From assembly GCF_004193775.1 (NCBI RefSeq), contig NC_041002.1, positions 6,931,261-6,995,260 on the forward strand: DNA of 64,000 nucleotides. Reading direction: 5' to 3'. Positions 23,165 through 35,345 of the stretch are shown one piece after another (within the stretch, counting starts at the first letter, position 1; every line of letters starts with the position of its first letter). The DNA is from Glycine soja. Taxonomy: Eukaryota; Streptophyta; Magnoliopsida; Fabales; Fabaceae. The translations under genes and the position numbers were made by a program. The notes under the pieces were generated by a model that was not told the origin of the DNA, did not search any database, and was given only the letters and a program-made list of their open reading frames with translations.

Positions 23165-24823
23165 ATGGTCTCATCAAATTACTTGTTTCCCGAGGGAAAT
23201 TCTATAAATAGACCTCCCATCTTTAATGGAGTGGGTTACCCCTACTGGAAAACCCGCATGCAAATCTTTATAGAGGCAATAAATTTAAATATTTGGGAAG
23301 CCATAGAACAAGGACCTTATGTTCCCTCTATAGTGGCCGGAAGTGCAACAATAGAAAAACCTAGAGCAGATTGGACTGAGGAAGAAAGAAGATTAGTACA
23401 ATATAATTTAAAGGCCAAAAATATTATTACATCTGCCCTAGTAATAGATGAATACTTTAGGGTTTCAAATTGTAAAAGTGCTAAGGATATGTGGGATACA
23501 CTACAAGTAACACATGTTAAAAGATCTAGGATAAACACTTTAACTCGTGAATATGAACTGTTTAGGATGAACGTAAATGAAAGTATACAAGACATGCAAA
23601 AGAGATTCACACACATAGTTAATCATCTTGCATCTCTAGGAAAAACTTTTCAAAATGAAGATCTAGTAAATAAAGTTTTAAGATGTCTTAATAGAGAATG
23701 GCAACCAAAGGTAACAGCCATCACAGAATCTCAAGATTTGTCTAGTATGTCTCTTGCTACGTTATTTGGAAAATTGCAGGAGCATGAAATGGAATTATTA
23801 AGATTAAATCAACATGAAGAAACTGATAAGAAGAAGAAGGGAAACACTCTTAAAGCCTCATCAGCAATCCAAGAAGACAGTGATAAAGAAGATTCAATTG
23901 ACTTGGATAATGATGAAGATATTAGTTTTTTTGTAAAAAGATTCAACAAGTTCCTGAGAGTCAAAGGAAATCAAAAGCGACCCAATTTTAAATCTAAAAG
24001 AAGGACAAAAACTTCATCCTCTACTCTAAAATGCTTTGAGTGCAATAAACCTGGACATCTGAGGGTTGATTGTCCCATCTTCAAGAAAAAGATGGAGAAG
24101 TCTGAAAAGAAGAATATTAATGAAAAGAAATTGAAGAAAGCATACATTACATGGGATGAAAACGATATGGAATCTTCTGAAGATTCAGAAAATGAAGAGA
24201 TAAACCTCTGCCTTATGGCTAAAAGTTATGAAAGTGATGAAGAGGTAACATCTTCAAACAACTTATCTATTTCTTTTGATGAATTGCAAGATGCATTTGC
24301 TGATCTGCATAAAGAGTCAATTAAACTTGCAAAGTTAGTTTCATCTTCAAAGAAAACAATTTCAAATTTAGAAAATGAAATTTAAAAATTAAACAAAGAA
24401 TTAGATCATCTTAGAAATGAAGTCTCAATTTCTAAACCAAATGAAAAAGTTCATATCTCTACTATTTCTGACAAGAAAATGTCAGATTCTTGTAGTTGTT
24501 GTGAAAAGTATGAAAACGAAATTAAAGAGTTGCAAAACTCACTTGCAAAACTTTCTTATAGTAAAAATAATTTAGATGTCATATTAGGAAAACAAAGACA
24601 TGCCTCCAATAAGGCTGGACTAGGATATAAATCTGAAAAACAACAAAAAATTCATAAAAAATTCTCTACTTCCACACAAAAATATAATTCTAGTTCTATC
24701 ACATGTTTTTACTGTGGAAGAAAAGGGCATGGCACATCTACATGCTATTTTAGAAGAAATTGTAACAATATTAAAATGATTTGGGTCCCAAAAGGATATG
24801 TTATTCATACTAACACACAATGA
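23165..24823 (+). pseudogene. Copia gag (capsid and nucleocapsid)
   Basis: The frame opens at ATG 23165. The N-terminal half has the UBN2/retrotran_gag pattern of copia elements (F-N-G-V-G-Y-P-Y-W-K-T-R-M near residue 20, then W-D-T-L-Q-V-T-H and L-T-R-E-Y-E). Two CCHC zinc knuckles follow: C-F-E-C-N-K-P-G-H-L-R-V-D-C near residue 290 and C-F-Y-C-G-R-K-G-H-G-T-S-T-C near residue 513. Between them are Lys/Glu/Ser-rich and coiled-coil-like stretches. One in-frame stop (TAA 24383-24385) splits the frame. Pol lies in a different frame after the stop at 24821, so a small indel or a frameshift separates them. Gag would form the cytoplasmic virus-like particle. Confidence 0.9.
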
Positions 24824-24873
24824 CCCAATAAAGTTTGGGTACCTAAGTTACAACCTTGATTTTGTAGGAACCC

Positions 24874-27800
24874 TTGAGGAAAAAGTGGTACATAGATAGC
24901 GGATGCTCAAAACATATGACGGGAGACGAATCAAAATTCACGCATATCTCTCCCAAGAAAAGCGGACATGTAACTTATGGTGACAACAACAAAGGTAGAA
25001 TTCTTGGAGTTGGAAAAATAGGTACAAATTCTTCAACCTCCATTGAAAATGTTCTACTTGTTGAAGGTCTTAAACATAGTCTGCTTAGTGTGAGTCAATT
25101 ATGTGACAAGGGCTATCTGGTATCATTTGATTCTCAAAAGTGTGTCATTGAACATAATCATGATACGAATATAAAGCATATAGGGTTTAGAGTCAACAAT
25201 GTTTACATGATAGACTTAAGTCAAAAACTAGATAATAATCAATGTTTTCTTAGTAAAGATGATGATCCATGGTTGTGGCATAAACAGATTGCACATATAA
25301 ACATGGAACACTTAAATAGATTAGTATCAAAAGATTTAGTTGTTGGTTTGCCAAAACTAAGATTTGAAAAAGATAGGCTATGTGATGCATGTCAAAAGGG
25401 AAAACAAACTAGAGTTTCTTTCAAATCTAAAAACATTGTTTCAACTACTCAACCCTTACAATTACTACATATGGATTTGTTTGGTCCTTCCAGAATCATG
25501 AGTTTTGGAGGAAGTTACTATGCTCTTGTTATAGTTGATGATTATTCTAGATACACATGGACTCTTTTTATCACTCATAAGAATGATGCATTTCAAGCAT
25601 TTAGAAAACTTGCAAAAATCATTCAAAATAAGAAAAATCTCAAGATTATATCTATTAGGAGTGATCATGGGGGTGAGTTTGAAAATAAAGAATTTGAATT
25701 ATTTTGTGAAAAGCATGGGATTGAGCATAACTTTTCTGCACCAAGAACCCCTCAACAAAATGGTGTTGTTGAAAGGAAAAATAGATCTTTGGAAGAGATT
25801 GCTAGAACTTTATTAAATGATACTCCTCTTCCAAAATACTTTTGGGCTGAAGCCGTTAACACTGCATGCTACATTTTAAATAGGGCTTTAATAAGACCCA
25901 TTTTAAAGAAAACTCCATATGAATTGTTCAATGGCAGAAAACCAAACATCTCACATCTTCATATCTTTGGTTGTAAATGTTTTGTATTGAATAATGGAAA
26001 AGATAACTTAGGAAAATTTGATGCTAAGTCAGATGAAGGTATTTTCCTTGGATATTCTCTGCATAGTAAAGCTTATAGAATATATAATAAAAGAACTATG
26101 ACAATTGAAGAGTCTATACATGTTTCCTTTGATGAGTCTAATGCCATTCTTCCAAGGAAGAATTTTTTAGATGATATTTCAGATTCCTTAGAAGATACAC
26201 ATATTCATGGAAATGACTCTAAAGAAAAAGACGAAGGAAGCAATGAGGATTCTCAAGATAATGGAGTTAGAGCAAATAATGAACTTCCAAGAGAATGGAA
26301 AGCCTCAAGAGATCATCCCCTCGACAACATTATTGGTGATATATCAAAAGGGGTAACAACTAGACATTCTCTTAAAGATTTATGCAATAATATGGCTTTT
26401 ATATCTATGATTGAACCTAAAAATATAAAAGAAACCATAGTAGATGATAACTAGATCATTGCCATGCAAGAAGAACTGAATCAATTTGAAAGAAACAATG
26501 TGTGAAAACTAGTAGAAAAACCTGAAAATTATCCTTTCATAGGAACAAAATGGGTTTTTAGAAATAAATTGGATGAACATGGTATAACTATTAGAAATAA
26601 GGCTAGGTTAGTAGCAAAAGGGTATAATCAAGAAGAGGGAATAGACTATGAAGAAACATATGCTCCAGTTGCAAGATTAGAAGCCATTAGAATGCTCTTA
26701 GCATATGCATCCATAATGAATTTTAAGCTCTATCAAATGGATGTTAAAAGTGCTTTTCAAAATGGCTTAATTCAAGAAGAAGTATATGTTGAACAACCCC
26801 CAGGTTTTGAAATCCTGGATAAACCAAATCATGTTTATAAATTGCAAAAGGCTCTTTATGGTTTGAAACAAGCCCCTAGGGCGTGGTATGAACGTTTAAG
26901 TAATTTTCTCCTAGAAAAAGAATTTTCTAGAGGAAAAGTGGATACCACATTGTTCATAAAGGGAAAGCATAATGATATTTTGTTGGTTCAAATATATGTT
27001 GATGATATAATTTTTGGATCTACTAATGATTCATTGTGCAAGGAGTTTTCCCTTGATATGCGAAGTGAATTTGAAATGTCAATGATGGGAGAACTAAAGT
27101 ACTTCCTGGGATTACAAATCAAGCAAACTCAAGAAGGTATATTCATCAATCAAGCCAAGTACTGCAAGGAATTGATCAAAAGATTTGGGATGGAAAGTGC
27201 AAAACACATGGCTACACCGATGAGCACTAGTTGTTACTTAGATAAAGATGAATCCGGTCAGTCTATAGACATGAAACAGTATCGAGGTATGATCGGATCT
27301 CTTCTTTATTTATCTGCTAGTAGACCTGATATTATGTTTAGTATATGCATGTGTGCTAGGTTTCAATCCAACCCCAAACAATCACATTTGAGTGAAGTTA
27401 AGAGAATCATGAGATATTTATTAGGAACAATGAATTTAGGATTATGGTATCCTAAGAACTCAACATGTAACTTAATAGGATATTCTGATTCTGACTTTGC
27501 CGGATCTAAAACTGATAGAAAAAGCACAAGTGGAACTTGTCAATTCATTGGATCCGCTCTTGTCTCATGGCATAGTAAGAAACAAAACAATGTTGCTTTA
27601 TCCACTACTGAAGCGGAATATATCTCTGCCAACAGTTGTTGTGCACAAATTTTATGGATGAAGCAACAATTATCTGATTATGGTATCCTTCTTAATCGAA
27701 TACCTATTAGGTGTGATAACACTAGTGCCATAAATCTATCCAAAAACCCTGTACAACATTCTAGAACGAAACATATAGAAATTAGGCACCATTTTCTAAG

Positions 27801-27951
27801 AGACCATGTTCTAAAGGGAGATTGTTTGCTAGAGTTTGTTGATACAAAGAATCAGCTTGCTGATATCTTTACAAAACCTCTCCCAAAGGATATATTCTTT
27901 TCAATAAGAAGAGAATTAGGACTTTTAGACCTTAGTGATTTGGATAGATAA
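24874..27951 (+). pseudogene. Copia pol (protease, integrase, reverse transcriptase, RNase H)
   Basis: Protease: W-Y-I-D-S-G-C-S at the start. Integrase: a zinc site of two His (W-H-K-Q-I-A-H) and C-D-A-C near 25275-25400, then the catalytic residues in L-H-M-D-L-F-G, R-S-D-H-G-G-E-F and G-V-V-E-R-K-N. Reverse transcriptase starts near 26530 with the active site Y-V-D-D-I-I-F-G at about 26995. RNase H (S-D-S-D-F-A-G, T-E-A-E-Y-I) ends at 27951 with the usual A-D-I-F-T-K-P-L-P. Integrase before RT defines Ty1-copia. Two in-frame stops lie between integrase and RT: TAG 26452-26454 and TGA about 26503-26505. Both sit where copia proteins usually have Trp, consistent with TGG changes. Otherwise it is almost intact. 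Confidence 0.93.
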
Positions 27952-28120
27952 AGTTTATGATTGATTGATTGTGTTTTGATTAAGTATGATTAATTTGATT
28001 GATTGTGTTTTGTTTAAATTAGTTTACTTTTCTTGTTAGTATAATTAATTCTTAAGATAGGATAAGTTTTTTAGACTTAGAAATAAGTTTTCTTTTAGGA
28101 AAAGGCTATTGTTTTGTTCT

Positions 28121-28257
28121 GGTAATCGATTACATGAATACTGTAATCGATTACACTAGAACGGATGGCCTGTAATCGATTACAGTCTTCATGTAATTGA
28201 TTACCAGTAGGCTGCCTCCCCCTGTAATCGATTACCATTACTTGTAATCGATTACAA
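28121..28257. repeat. Cluster of six GTAATCGATTAC palindromes upstream of the extra ORF
   Basis: Six copies of the 12-bp palindrome (one with attgat) lie in 137 bp, spaced 16-30 bp, ending about 200 bp before the extra ORF. The LTRs carry the same motif six times. A shared protein-binding site is possible. The TATA-like tataaatacc at 28270-28279 follows directly. Confidence 0.85.
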
Positions 28258-28457
28258 TGCGTCCTGGTCTATAAATACCACATTTTCAGAAACCCCTGCG
28301 CAACCTCTTCCCCCTTGTGACGTTCCTCAATTCCCAAACCTTCAAACCTTCTTATCTTACTCATTTCTTCATCAAATCGACTCTCGTAACTTGCAATCTT
28401 CTTCTTTTTCAATTTTCTTTTGATTTCACCTATTGAAATCTGCAAAAACTCTATCAT

Positions 28458-29591
28458 ATGGCAGATTCATCAAAGAAACGTAAGGGTTCATCCGCCTCCG
28501 CTTCGGCTTCAAGAGCTCATCGTTCCGGAGCCTCCAGCGCATTCACAGCACCAATTCCACCCTCCTTATCCTCTTCCACATTGTTTTCTTCCGAAGAACA
28601 GCAGAAATGGTATTCAAATCTTTTCTCATCTCGTTCCATTATCGACCCTAAGTTCATTGATATGGAATTCTTTTTTGCCGAAACCTTTGATTGCATTCAA
28701 GCATTTCAGAATTTAGGTCTCATACCTTTCATGTCATTACAATTGCCTATCTATCCTGAATTGGTTAAAGCCTTTTATTGTAATCTTGAAATTCAGGACA
28801 ACACTTTGATTTCTAAGGTTTTTGGGATAAAAATGGTCATTGACCAATCCCTTTTCCATGACTTAACCCAATTGTCCAGTGACGGTTTACCATTTGAAGG
28901 TACATTGAATGACGATTAGAAATTTGATTTCTCTGCACATGATGCCCGCCAGTTGGTTTGCACCAACCATGCGGATATGACCGGACGCCTTCTTGCCGGT
29001 TCATTGGCTTTTGAAAGCCGCATCCTTCATTATCTTATTATGCGGATTTTGCTTCCACGATCTTCCAACCTTGCCCAGGTTTCTGAGGAAGATCTTGTTA
29101 TCATGTGGGCCTTTCATACCGAGCGTCAACTTGACTGGGCACACTTAGTCAGATATCGCATGCATAAGGCATTGCAATTAAATGCTCCTTTGCCATATCC
29201 ACACCTTGTTACTCTCTTTTTTCGCCATTTTCAAATTCCTCTTGATTCTGAACCTTATGTTCCAATCAAGAGATCTTTTTTAATTGGTGCTGCTGTGATT
29301 GCTTCTTTTGGTTACCGCAAAGAGCATGATGGCTCTTGGGTCAAAAAGGGTGCTCAACCCGCTGATGATGAAGGCAACCTACCAACTGAAGATAGTTCCT
29401 CTCTTCTTCGAAAGCTTCTGGACAAGTTCGATGGTCTTCAGGCTTTTGTTGGTGACAAGTTTGATGCCATGGAATTGCAAGTCGACATGCGGTTCGATGC
29501 CATGGAATCAAGGATCACCAAAGTTGAAGAAGATGTCTCCTTCATCCGTACTTGCTTTGATCCACCACCACCACCTCCATCATCCTCTTAG
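28458..29591 (+). pseudogene. Copia extra ORF (plant-transposon protein of unknown function)
   Basis: A frame downstream of pol starts at ATG 28458 (M-A-D-S-S-K-K-R-K-G) and ends in a Pro/Ser tail (29556-29591). One TAG (28917-28919) interrupts it; the same frame continues on both sides, so a single point change is likely. The protein would have about 377 residues: a Ser/Ala-rich basic start, a central mainly helical domain with Leu/Phe-rich stretches, and a C-terminal coiled-coil-like segment with F-D-A-M-E repeats (29448-29520). I see no signal peptide or transmembrane segment, so an envelope role is not supported here. It resembles the 'putative plant transposon protein' ORFs found in legume elements. 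A TATA-like site and palindromes upstream suggest its own promoter. Confidence 0.7.
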
Positions 29592-29976
29592 CTTATTTGT
29601 TATTATTATGACTAAGTATTATTAGTGATTAAGTATTATCAGTACTTTGTTTTATCGCCGTGTATTTGGCTTTTTGTTGCTCTAGTTCTCGTAATCTTGC
29701 ACTATTATTATATTTCTCGACTTTGTTTTGGTTGATTATGACAATGTATGCATTTATTTTGGTCTAATGTTTGGCTCTGTTTGGATATTGATAGTGTTTG
29801 CTTAGTTCTTTTTTATGTTGCCAAAGGGGGAGAGAACTTGAGAGAGAACTTGGGTTAGAAATCAATTAAAATCATTAAAGTTAGGCATACATGACAAAAG
29901 ATAGGGGGAGTAAGGGCTGTGTGAACGTGCTATCATCTTGTATATAGCTTGTCTTGATTTCAGGATTGTCATCATC
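29592..29976 (+). other. Copia 3' untranslated region
   Basis: This is non-coding sequence between the extra ORF and the purine tract. It contains two gggggag stretches (29826, 29905) that resemble the purine tract and may be duplicated tract sequences. Confidence 0.6.
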
Positions 29977-29990
29977 AAAAAGGGGGAGAT
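29977..29990 (+). other. Polypurine tract of copia
   Basis: aaaaagggggagat lies immediately before the 3' LTR. It is the usual start point of plus-strand DNA synthesis. Confidence 0.9.
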
Positions 29991-31085
29991 TGTAGACAAA
30001 GGATCAAGCTGATGTTTTGATGATGCCAAAGGATTACATGTTTCTCAAAGTTTTATTCAAGACAAAGAAATCAAAGATATTCAAGATGGATGATCAAGAC
30101 AGTCTCTAGAGTCTTAAGAAGATTACATTAAATAGGAAGGGAATTCCAATTGAAGGAGCAAAAGGTTTGGCCAAGAAATTTAAGTTAAAAAAGTCTTTTT
30201 CAAGAGATTTACTCTCTGGTAATTGATTACCACAGGATGTAATCGATTACCAGTGGCCAAAACTGATTTACAACAGCTATTAAAATTTGAATTCAAAATT
30301 TGCACTGTGTAATCGATTACACATATATGGTAATCGATTACCAGCAGTTGCTGAACGTTTTTAATTCAAATTTTAAAGCTTGTCATCGATTACACACATA
30401 CTGTAATCGATTACCAGAGGAGATTTTCAGAAAATATTCTCAATTGTCACATCTTTTCATTTGGTTCTTGAATGGCTATCAAAGGCCTATATATATGTGA
30501 CTTGAGACACGAATTTGCTAAGAGTTTTTCAGAACAAAAAAAGGTCTTATCCTCTTAAAAAGAAAAATCGTTTTATCCTCTTACAAATTCCTTGGCCAAA
30601 ACACTTGTGATTCAATAAGGAATTATTTGAGTGCTCAAATTGTTCAATCTATCTCTTTCAAGAGAGATTACTTCTTTTCTTCTTCTTTATTCTGAAAAAG
30701 AATTAAGAGACCGAGGGTCTCTTGTTGTAAAGAAATCTGAACACAAAGGAAGGGTTGTCCTTGTGTGGTTCAGATCTTGTAATAGGCTTTTACAAGATAG
30801 TGGAACTCTTAAGCGAGTTGCTTGGGGACTGGACGTAGGCACAAGGGTGTGACCGAACCAGTATAAATTTGAGTTTGCAATCTCTCTTCCCTTAAACTCC
30901 TTTATTTATTATTGTTTTATATTCATATTCAAATTGCTCTATTTGAATCAATATTTAAGAAGTTCATTTTTAAGGGAATTTATAACTTGAATAGAAAGTG
31001 AAATAAAATTTTAATTGGGAAAATAGTTTGTGATATCTTAATTCAACCCCCCCTTCTTAAGATATCTGAGGCCACTTGTCCAACA
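29991..31085 (+). repeat. Copia 3' LTR
   Basis: It is almost identical to 22021-23114 and is followed by the 5-bp duplication ctgag (31086-31090). Differences include gtaattgattaccac for gtaatcgattaccag near 30229 and actcttaagcgagtt for actctcaagtgggtt near 30805. Confidence 0.95.
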
Positions 31086-31135
31086 CTGAGGACATGGAAA
31101 TCGCCCATATCAATGGCGATTTGCACACTGCTGAG

Positions 31136-32446
31136 GCCTTTATATACGTCCTCAGTGTTTATAAAACTTACCATTTCAATGATTTGCTTCCAGTTTCAGT
31201 GCATGTTCTTGAGAAGTTTTCAAAATCGTCAAAATTTGCCTCGTTGTTTAAATTGATCAATCTTCAAAGTTTTATTGAAGGTTTGAAAGTCCCAACCAAG
31301 CAACTGTTAGCATCAAATATTTTGTTGAATTAATTTTTTTATAAATTAGTTTTATATGTCATATGCCTATTGGTTTGTGTTGAAACTTTGTGTATGAGTT
31401 TAAGTAAATTGATCAATATTATGTATGTTAAAAATTTGTGTATGTAAAATAAATTTTTTTTTATCAATATTCTCTATGTTAAAAATTTGTGTATGTAAAA
31501 TAATTTTTTTATCAATATTCTCTATGTTAAAAATTTGTGTATGTAAAATAAAATGATTTTTTTTTTTATCAATATTGTCTATGTTAAAAATTTGTGTATG
31601 GGTTCAAATAAATTTGTTTTATATGTCATATTGTGTATGGGTTCAAGTGTATGTAAAACCCAAAATTTTATGTCATCATTTTTATTTCAAGAAAATATTT
31701 GGAGTGCGGAAAAAATATTTTAACTTTTAACTTAATACTGTACTTTTTAATTAGGTTAGTGTTGATGCTTTGTTAGTGTGTTAAAAATTATTGAATATTA
31801 TACTTTTAACTGTGTTTAAAATAAAAAATATTTATAGCATCATATTTATTTGAAGTAAGTATTTTGAGTGTAATTTTTTTTTAATATGAAGTTGTAGTAA
31901 TTTTTTAATTAGATTAGGTTTATGTTTATGGTTTGTTGGTGTGTGTTAAAAATTTATAAGCGTTGAAGTTGAATGGTGTTTAAAATAAATTTTTTTTTTC
32001 ATTATATTTATTTATAGTAAGTATGTTAGTGCAGAAAAAAATTCAATATGAAGTATGATGTATTTTATTTTGTCTTTAAAATTAGTATCTTGAAATGGTT
32101 AATTAAATTTTTTTAAAACAAAAATTGAATGTGAAGTTCCAATAAAGGAACCTTTTGTGATTACATTTTATTAGTTAGGATTTAAAGTTTTATAAAATTG
32201 TTTGTCTTATTTAAGTGTGTTGACGTTAAATTTATTTAAAGTTAATAATTTTGATTACATCTTGATTAGTTTAAAATTACTACATTGAAATGGTTAATGT
32301 TTTTAAAGTGTCTTAATGTGAAATTGATTTGAAGTGAAATATTTTTTTAAAATAAAGTTTTATTTTGAAGTTCTAGCAAATTTTTTTTGTCATACCCATT
32401 TTATAAATTATTTGACGTGTTAAAATATTGTTTTTGTAGGTACACG
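31136..32446 (+). other. MULE-2 region upstream of the transposase gene
   Basis: A TATA-like tttatatac lies at 31139. The short frame 31076-31333 starts inside the copia LTR end and has no family match. From 31380 to 31630 the block 'ctatgttaaaaatttgtgtatgtaaaataa' recurs about four times. The rest is T-rich, perhaps 5' leader and intron, ending at a ttttgtag site just before ATG 32447. Confidence 0.5.
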
Positions 32447-35166
32447 ATGAATTCAGTTATAACAGTATTGTATTTCAATGGAAGGGTATATGAAGATAAT
32501 GATGGTGTAATATTTGAAGGCAGTAAAAAAGCCATTCAAATTAAACGTGGAATTAGTTTCAATGCTTTAAAGAAAAAAAATTGGAGATAAGGTAAAGTTA
32601 CAAAATAATGAAATTATTTCTGCTATCAGTTGTAGATTTTTAGTGTCAAGAAAATATATTGCCTTGCAGATTTGTGATGACGAAGACGTTGAAACGATGT
32701 TGGAAAGTTTTAAACAACAAGGACAAATGTCAGTTCTGGAATTGTACATAGAAAAGGATGTGGTTGGTGGTTCAATGTTTCATTCTGCAAATTCGCTTAC
32801 ATCATGTGGAAATTATTTATCTAATGATGAGACACAACCGACAACAAATATGAGCAATTTACATATTGACGAAGATGATGATGATGATGATTATCTTGTG
32901 TCTAACTCATACGTTGAAGAGTCTTTAGACGAAGATGACAGTGTTGACGGTATATCTGATACTGACGATGAAGTCACCAACATTCCTCAACCAGTAAGGA
33001 TTGTTCACCCAGCAGAAGGTATAATTTGCTGTACAAAATAATTAGACAATACATTTATTATTTGATGGAAATTCTATTTAATGCTAAATAAGTATGATTT
33101 GAATTTTAATTTTGAACTATTAGGTGCACAACGAATTGAAAATCCATTTTGGAATCATGCTTTGCATTATAACAATATCAACTGGAGTTATCCTGATGAG
33201 GAGGACATTTGCGGTTTGGAGATGTCGTCGACCTTTAATATTGGCCAAGAATTATATGTTGGCATGGAATTTGATAGTAAAGATGCAGTCAAAAATGCAG
33301 TCAAACAATATGTTATGAAGGTGCATCAAAGTTTCAAAGTTGTTGAAAGCAAATCGAACAAGTATGTGGTTTGTTGCTTGAATTAAAGTGCAGAGTGTCC
33401 TTGCCCTTTCTATATGAGGGCAATTTTATCTTAAAAAATAGATACGTGGAAAGTCACACAATGGGGTGGACCACACACATGTCTGAATATGACCATCACA
33501 CAAGATCACAAGAAACTTGATTCTGATTTAATCGCTACTTGTGTAGTAGGTACGTATTTTATGTTCATATTATGTTAATTTTTTGTTAATTGTCATTTAA
33601 ATTTTGTTATGTTATTGACAGGCATGATCAGAGAAGATCTATCAATAAAAATTTCTTTGATTCAAGAGAGGATTAACAGTGAATTTGCCTACAAGGTGTC
33701 ATACAAAAAAGCTTGGTTGGCGAAACAAAAAGCCATTGCAATTGAATATGGCGATTGGAATGAGTCATATGCGAAACTTGGATCGTGGCTAACACACATG
33801 CAAAATCATTCTCCTGGATCACATTTTCAAATACTACATGACGATTTTTGGACTTTTGGCCAATGTAAAGAGGCTTTCAAGTACTGTAAGCCAATCATAC
33901 AAGTTGACGGGACACATTTGTATGGAAAATACCGTGGGACCCTCTTAATGGCCACATCACAAGATGGAAATGGTGGTGTCCTTCCTCTAGCATTCGTAGT
34001 GGTCGAAGGTGAGACATTGACAGTGTGGTCATGGTTTTTGGCACACTTGCGTGAACACGTCACAGATAAAAATGGTATTTGTCTGATATCTGATCGACAC
34101 GCGAGTATAAAGTCCGCTGTCACTAACGAAGCACTTCGTTGGCAACCTCCCCACGATTATCATGTCTACTGCGTGCGACACATAGCAAGCAACTTCAATC
34201 GGAAATTCAATAATGCCAAACAAAAAGAAATGTTGAAGAAATTGGGTAAGATTTCATATTTCATGGTCACGTTTATTTAACTTTGATATATACTTAAAAT
34301 TGTTATTCATAACTAAGTTTATGCAGCCTACACTCCTTGCAAGCACATTTTTTATCAAAATCTAGAAAAATTTCGTGAACTGAGTCATAGCAACATGGAT
34401 TGATCGCATTTCAAAAGAAAAATGGACGATGACTTATGATAGAGAAGGACATCGATATGGCCACATGACAACCAACCTCTCGGAATGTATCAATAAGGTT
34501 TTGAAGGATTGCCGCAACATTCCCATAACAGCGTTGGTCAAATCAACGTATAGTAGGTGTCGAAAATACTTTGTTGAGCGTGGCCGCCAAGCCCAAAGAC
34601 AATTAAATGAAGGACAAGTATATTGTTCAAAGCTTGTTAAAGAACTTAGAAAAAATCTAGAACAAGCTTGTTCGCACATCGTTCGTGTGTATGATATCCA
34701 GTCCACAAGGTTTGAAGTTGAGGAGACCTTCAATCCTATTACGCAACGTGGCGGGCAAAAGTGGGCAGTTAACTTGAATGGTCATTATTGTCAATGCGGA
34801 AGGTATTATGCGCTTCACTATCCATGTTCACACATTATTGCAGCTTGTGGTTACGTGAGCATGAACTACTACCAATATATAGATGTTGTTTACATAAATG
34901 AACACATCTTAAAAGCTTACTCCGCACAATGGTGGCCTCTTGGGAATGAAGCGGCTATTCCTCCTTCTAGTGACGCATGGACACTTATCCCTGACCTAAC
35001 TACAATTCGTGCGAAAGGTCGGCCAAAATCAACAAGGATAATGAATAAGATGGATTGGGACAAACCATCTGAGCACCGACAAAAATGTAGTAGATGTGGA
35101 GCTGACGGGCATAACAGGCGTCGCTGTCCAATGCAATCTGAGCATGGGAGTTGTTCAAATCATTGA
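32447..35166 (+). pseudogene. MURA-type MULE transposase of MULE-2, nearly full length
   Basis: Order: N-terminal module (L-Q-I-C-D-D-E-D-V near 32670), acidic Asp run (32870-32890), MuDR-type DNA-binding region (F-D-S-K-D-A-V-K-N-A-V at 33270-33300; C-P-C-P-F near 33400), MULE transposase domain with I-I-Q-V-D-G-T-H-L-Y-G-K-Y, I-S-D-R-H-A-S-I and N-L-S-E-C-I-N-K as the probable D, D and E sites, SWIM zinc finger (C-Q-C-G...C-S-H near 34790-34835) and a CCHC knuckle (C-S-R-C-G-A-D-G-H-N-R-R-R-C near 35089). GT-AG introns: 33019-33123, 33550-33621, 34246-34326. Lesions: an extra A in an A8 run near 32571-32578, stops at 33384 and about 33432, and a small deletion near 34385. The enzyme would cut and move elements with matching TIRs. 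Confidence 0.9.
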
Positions 35167-35345
35167 TTTATGTATGTTAGTGAAGTGACTTGTATTTGTT
35201 TAAGTTCTCTTAAATGTATTGAATTTGTCGGGTTGAATGAATTTGTTAGTTAATAACATTACTTATTTTGGTTTGTGCACATTACTTATTTTGGTTTGTA
35301 TACATTACTTATTTGTGGGGTTCAATGAATTCATTAGTAAAAAAG

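Larger units (their letters stand above)
22021..31085 (+). mobile_element. Ty1-copia LTR retrotransposon with an extra 3' ORF
   Basis: The element is 9,065 bp with paired LTRs (22021-23114 and 29991-31085), TG...CA ends and the 5-bp duplication ctgag on both sides. It has a primer binding site complementary to initiator Met tRNA (tggtatcagagc), gag, a protease-integrase-RT-RNase H order (copia type), an extra downstream ORF and a purine tract. Element size, long LTRs and the extra ORF suggest the SIRE/Maximus lineage, by inference. A few in-frame stops make this copy defective. The LTRs are nearly identical, so it is a recent insertion. Confidence 0.95.

Noticed and set aside
28458..29591. 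Envelope-like protein in the copia element
   Set aside because: No signal peptide, transmembrane segment or fusion-like stretch is visible; described only as an extra ORF.
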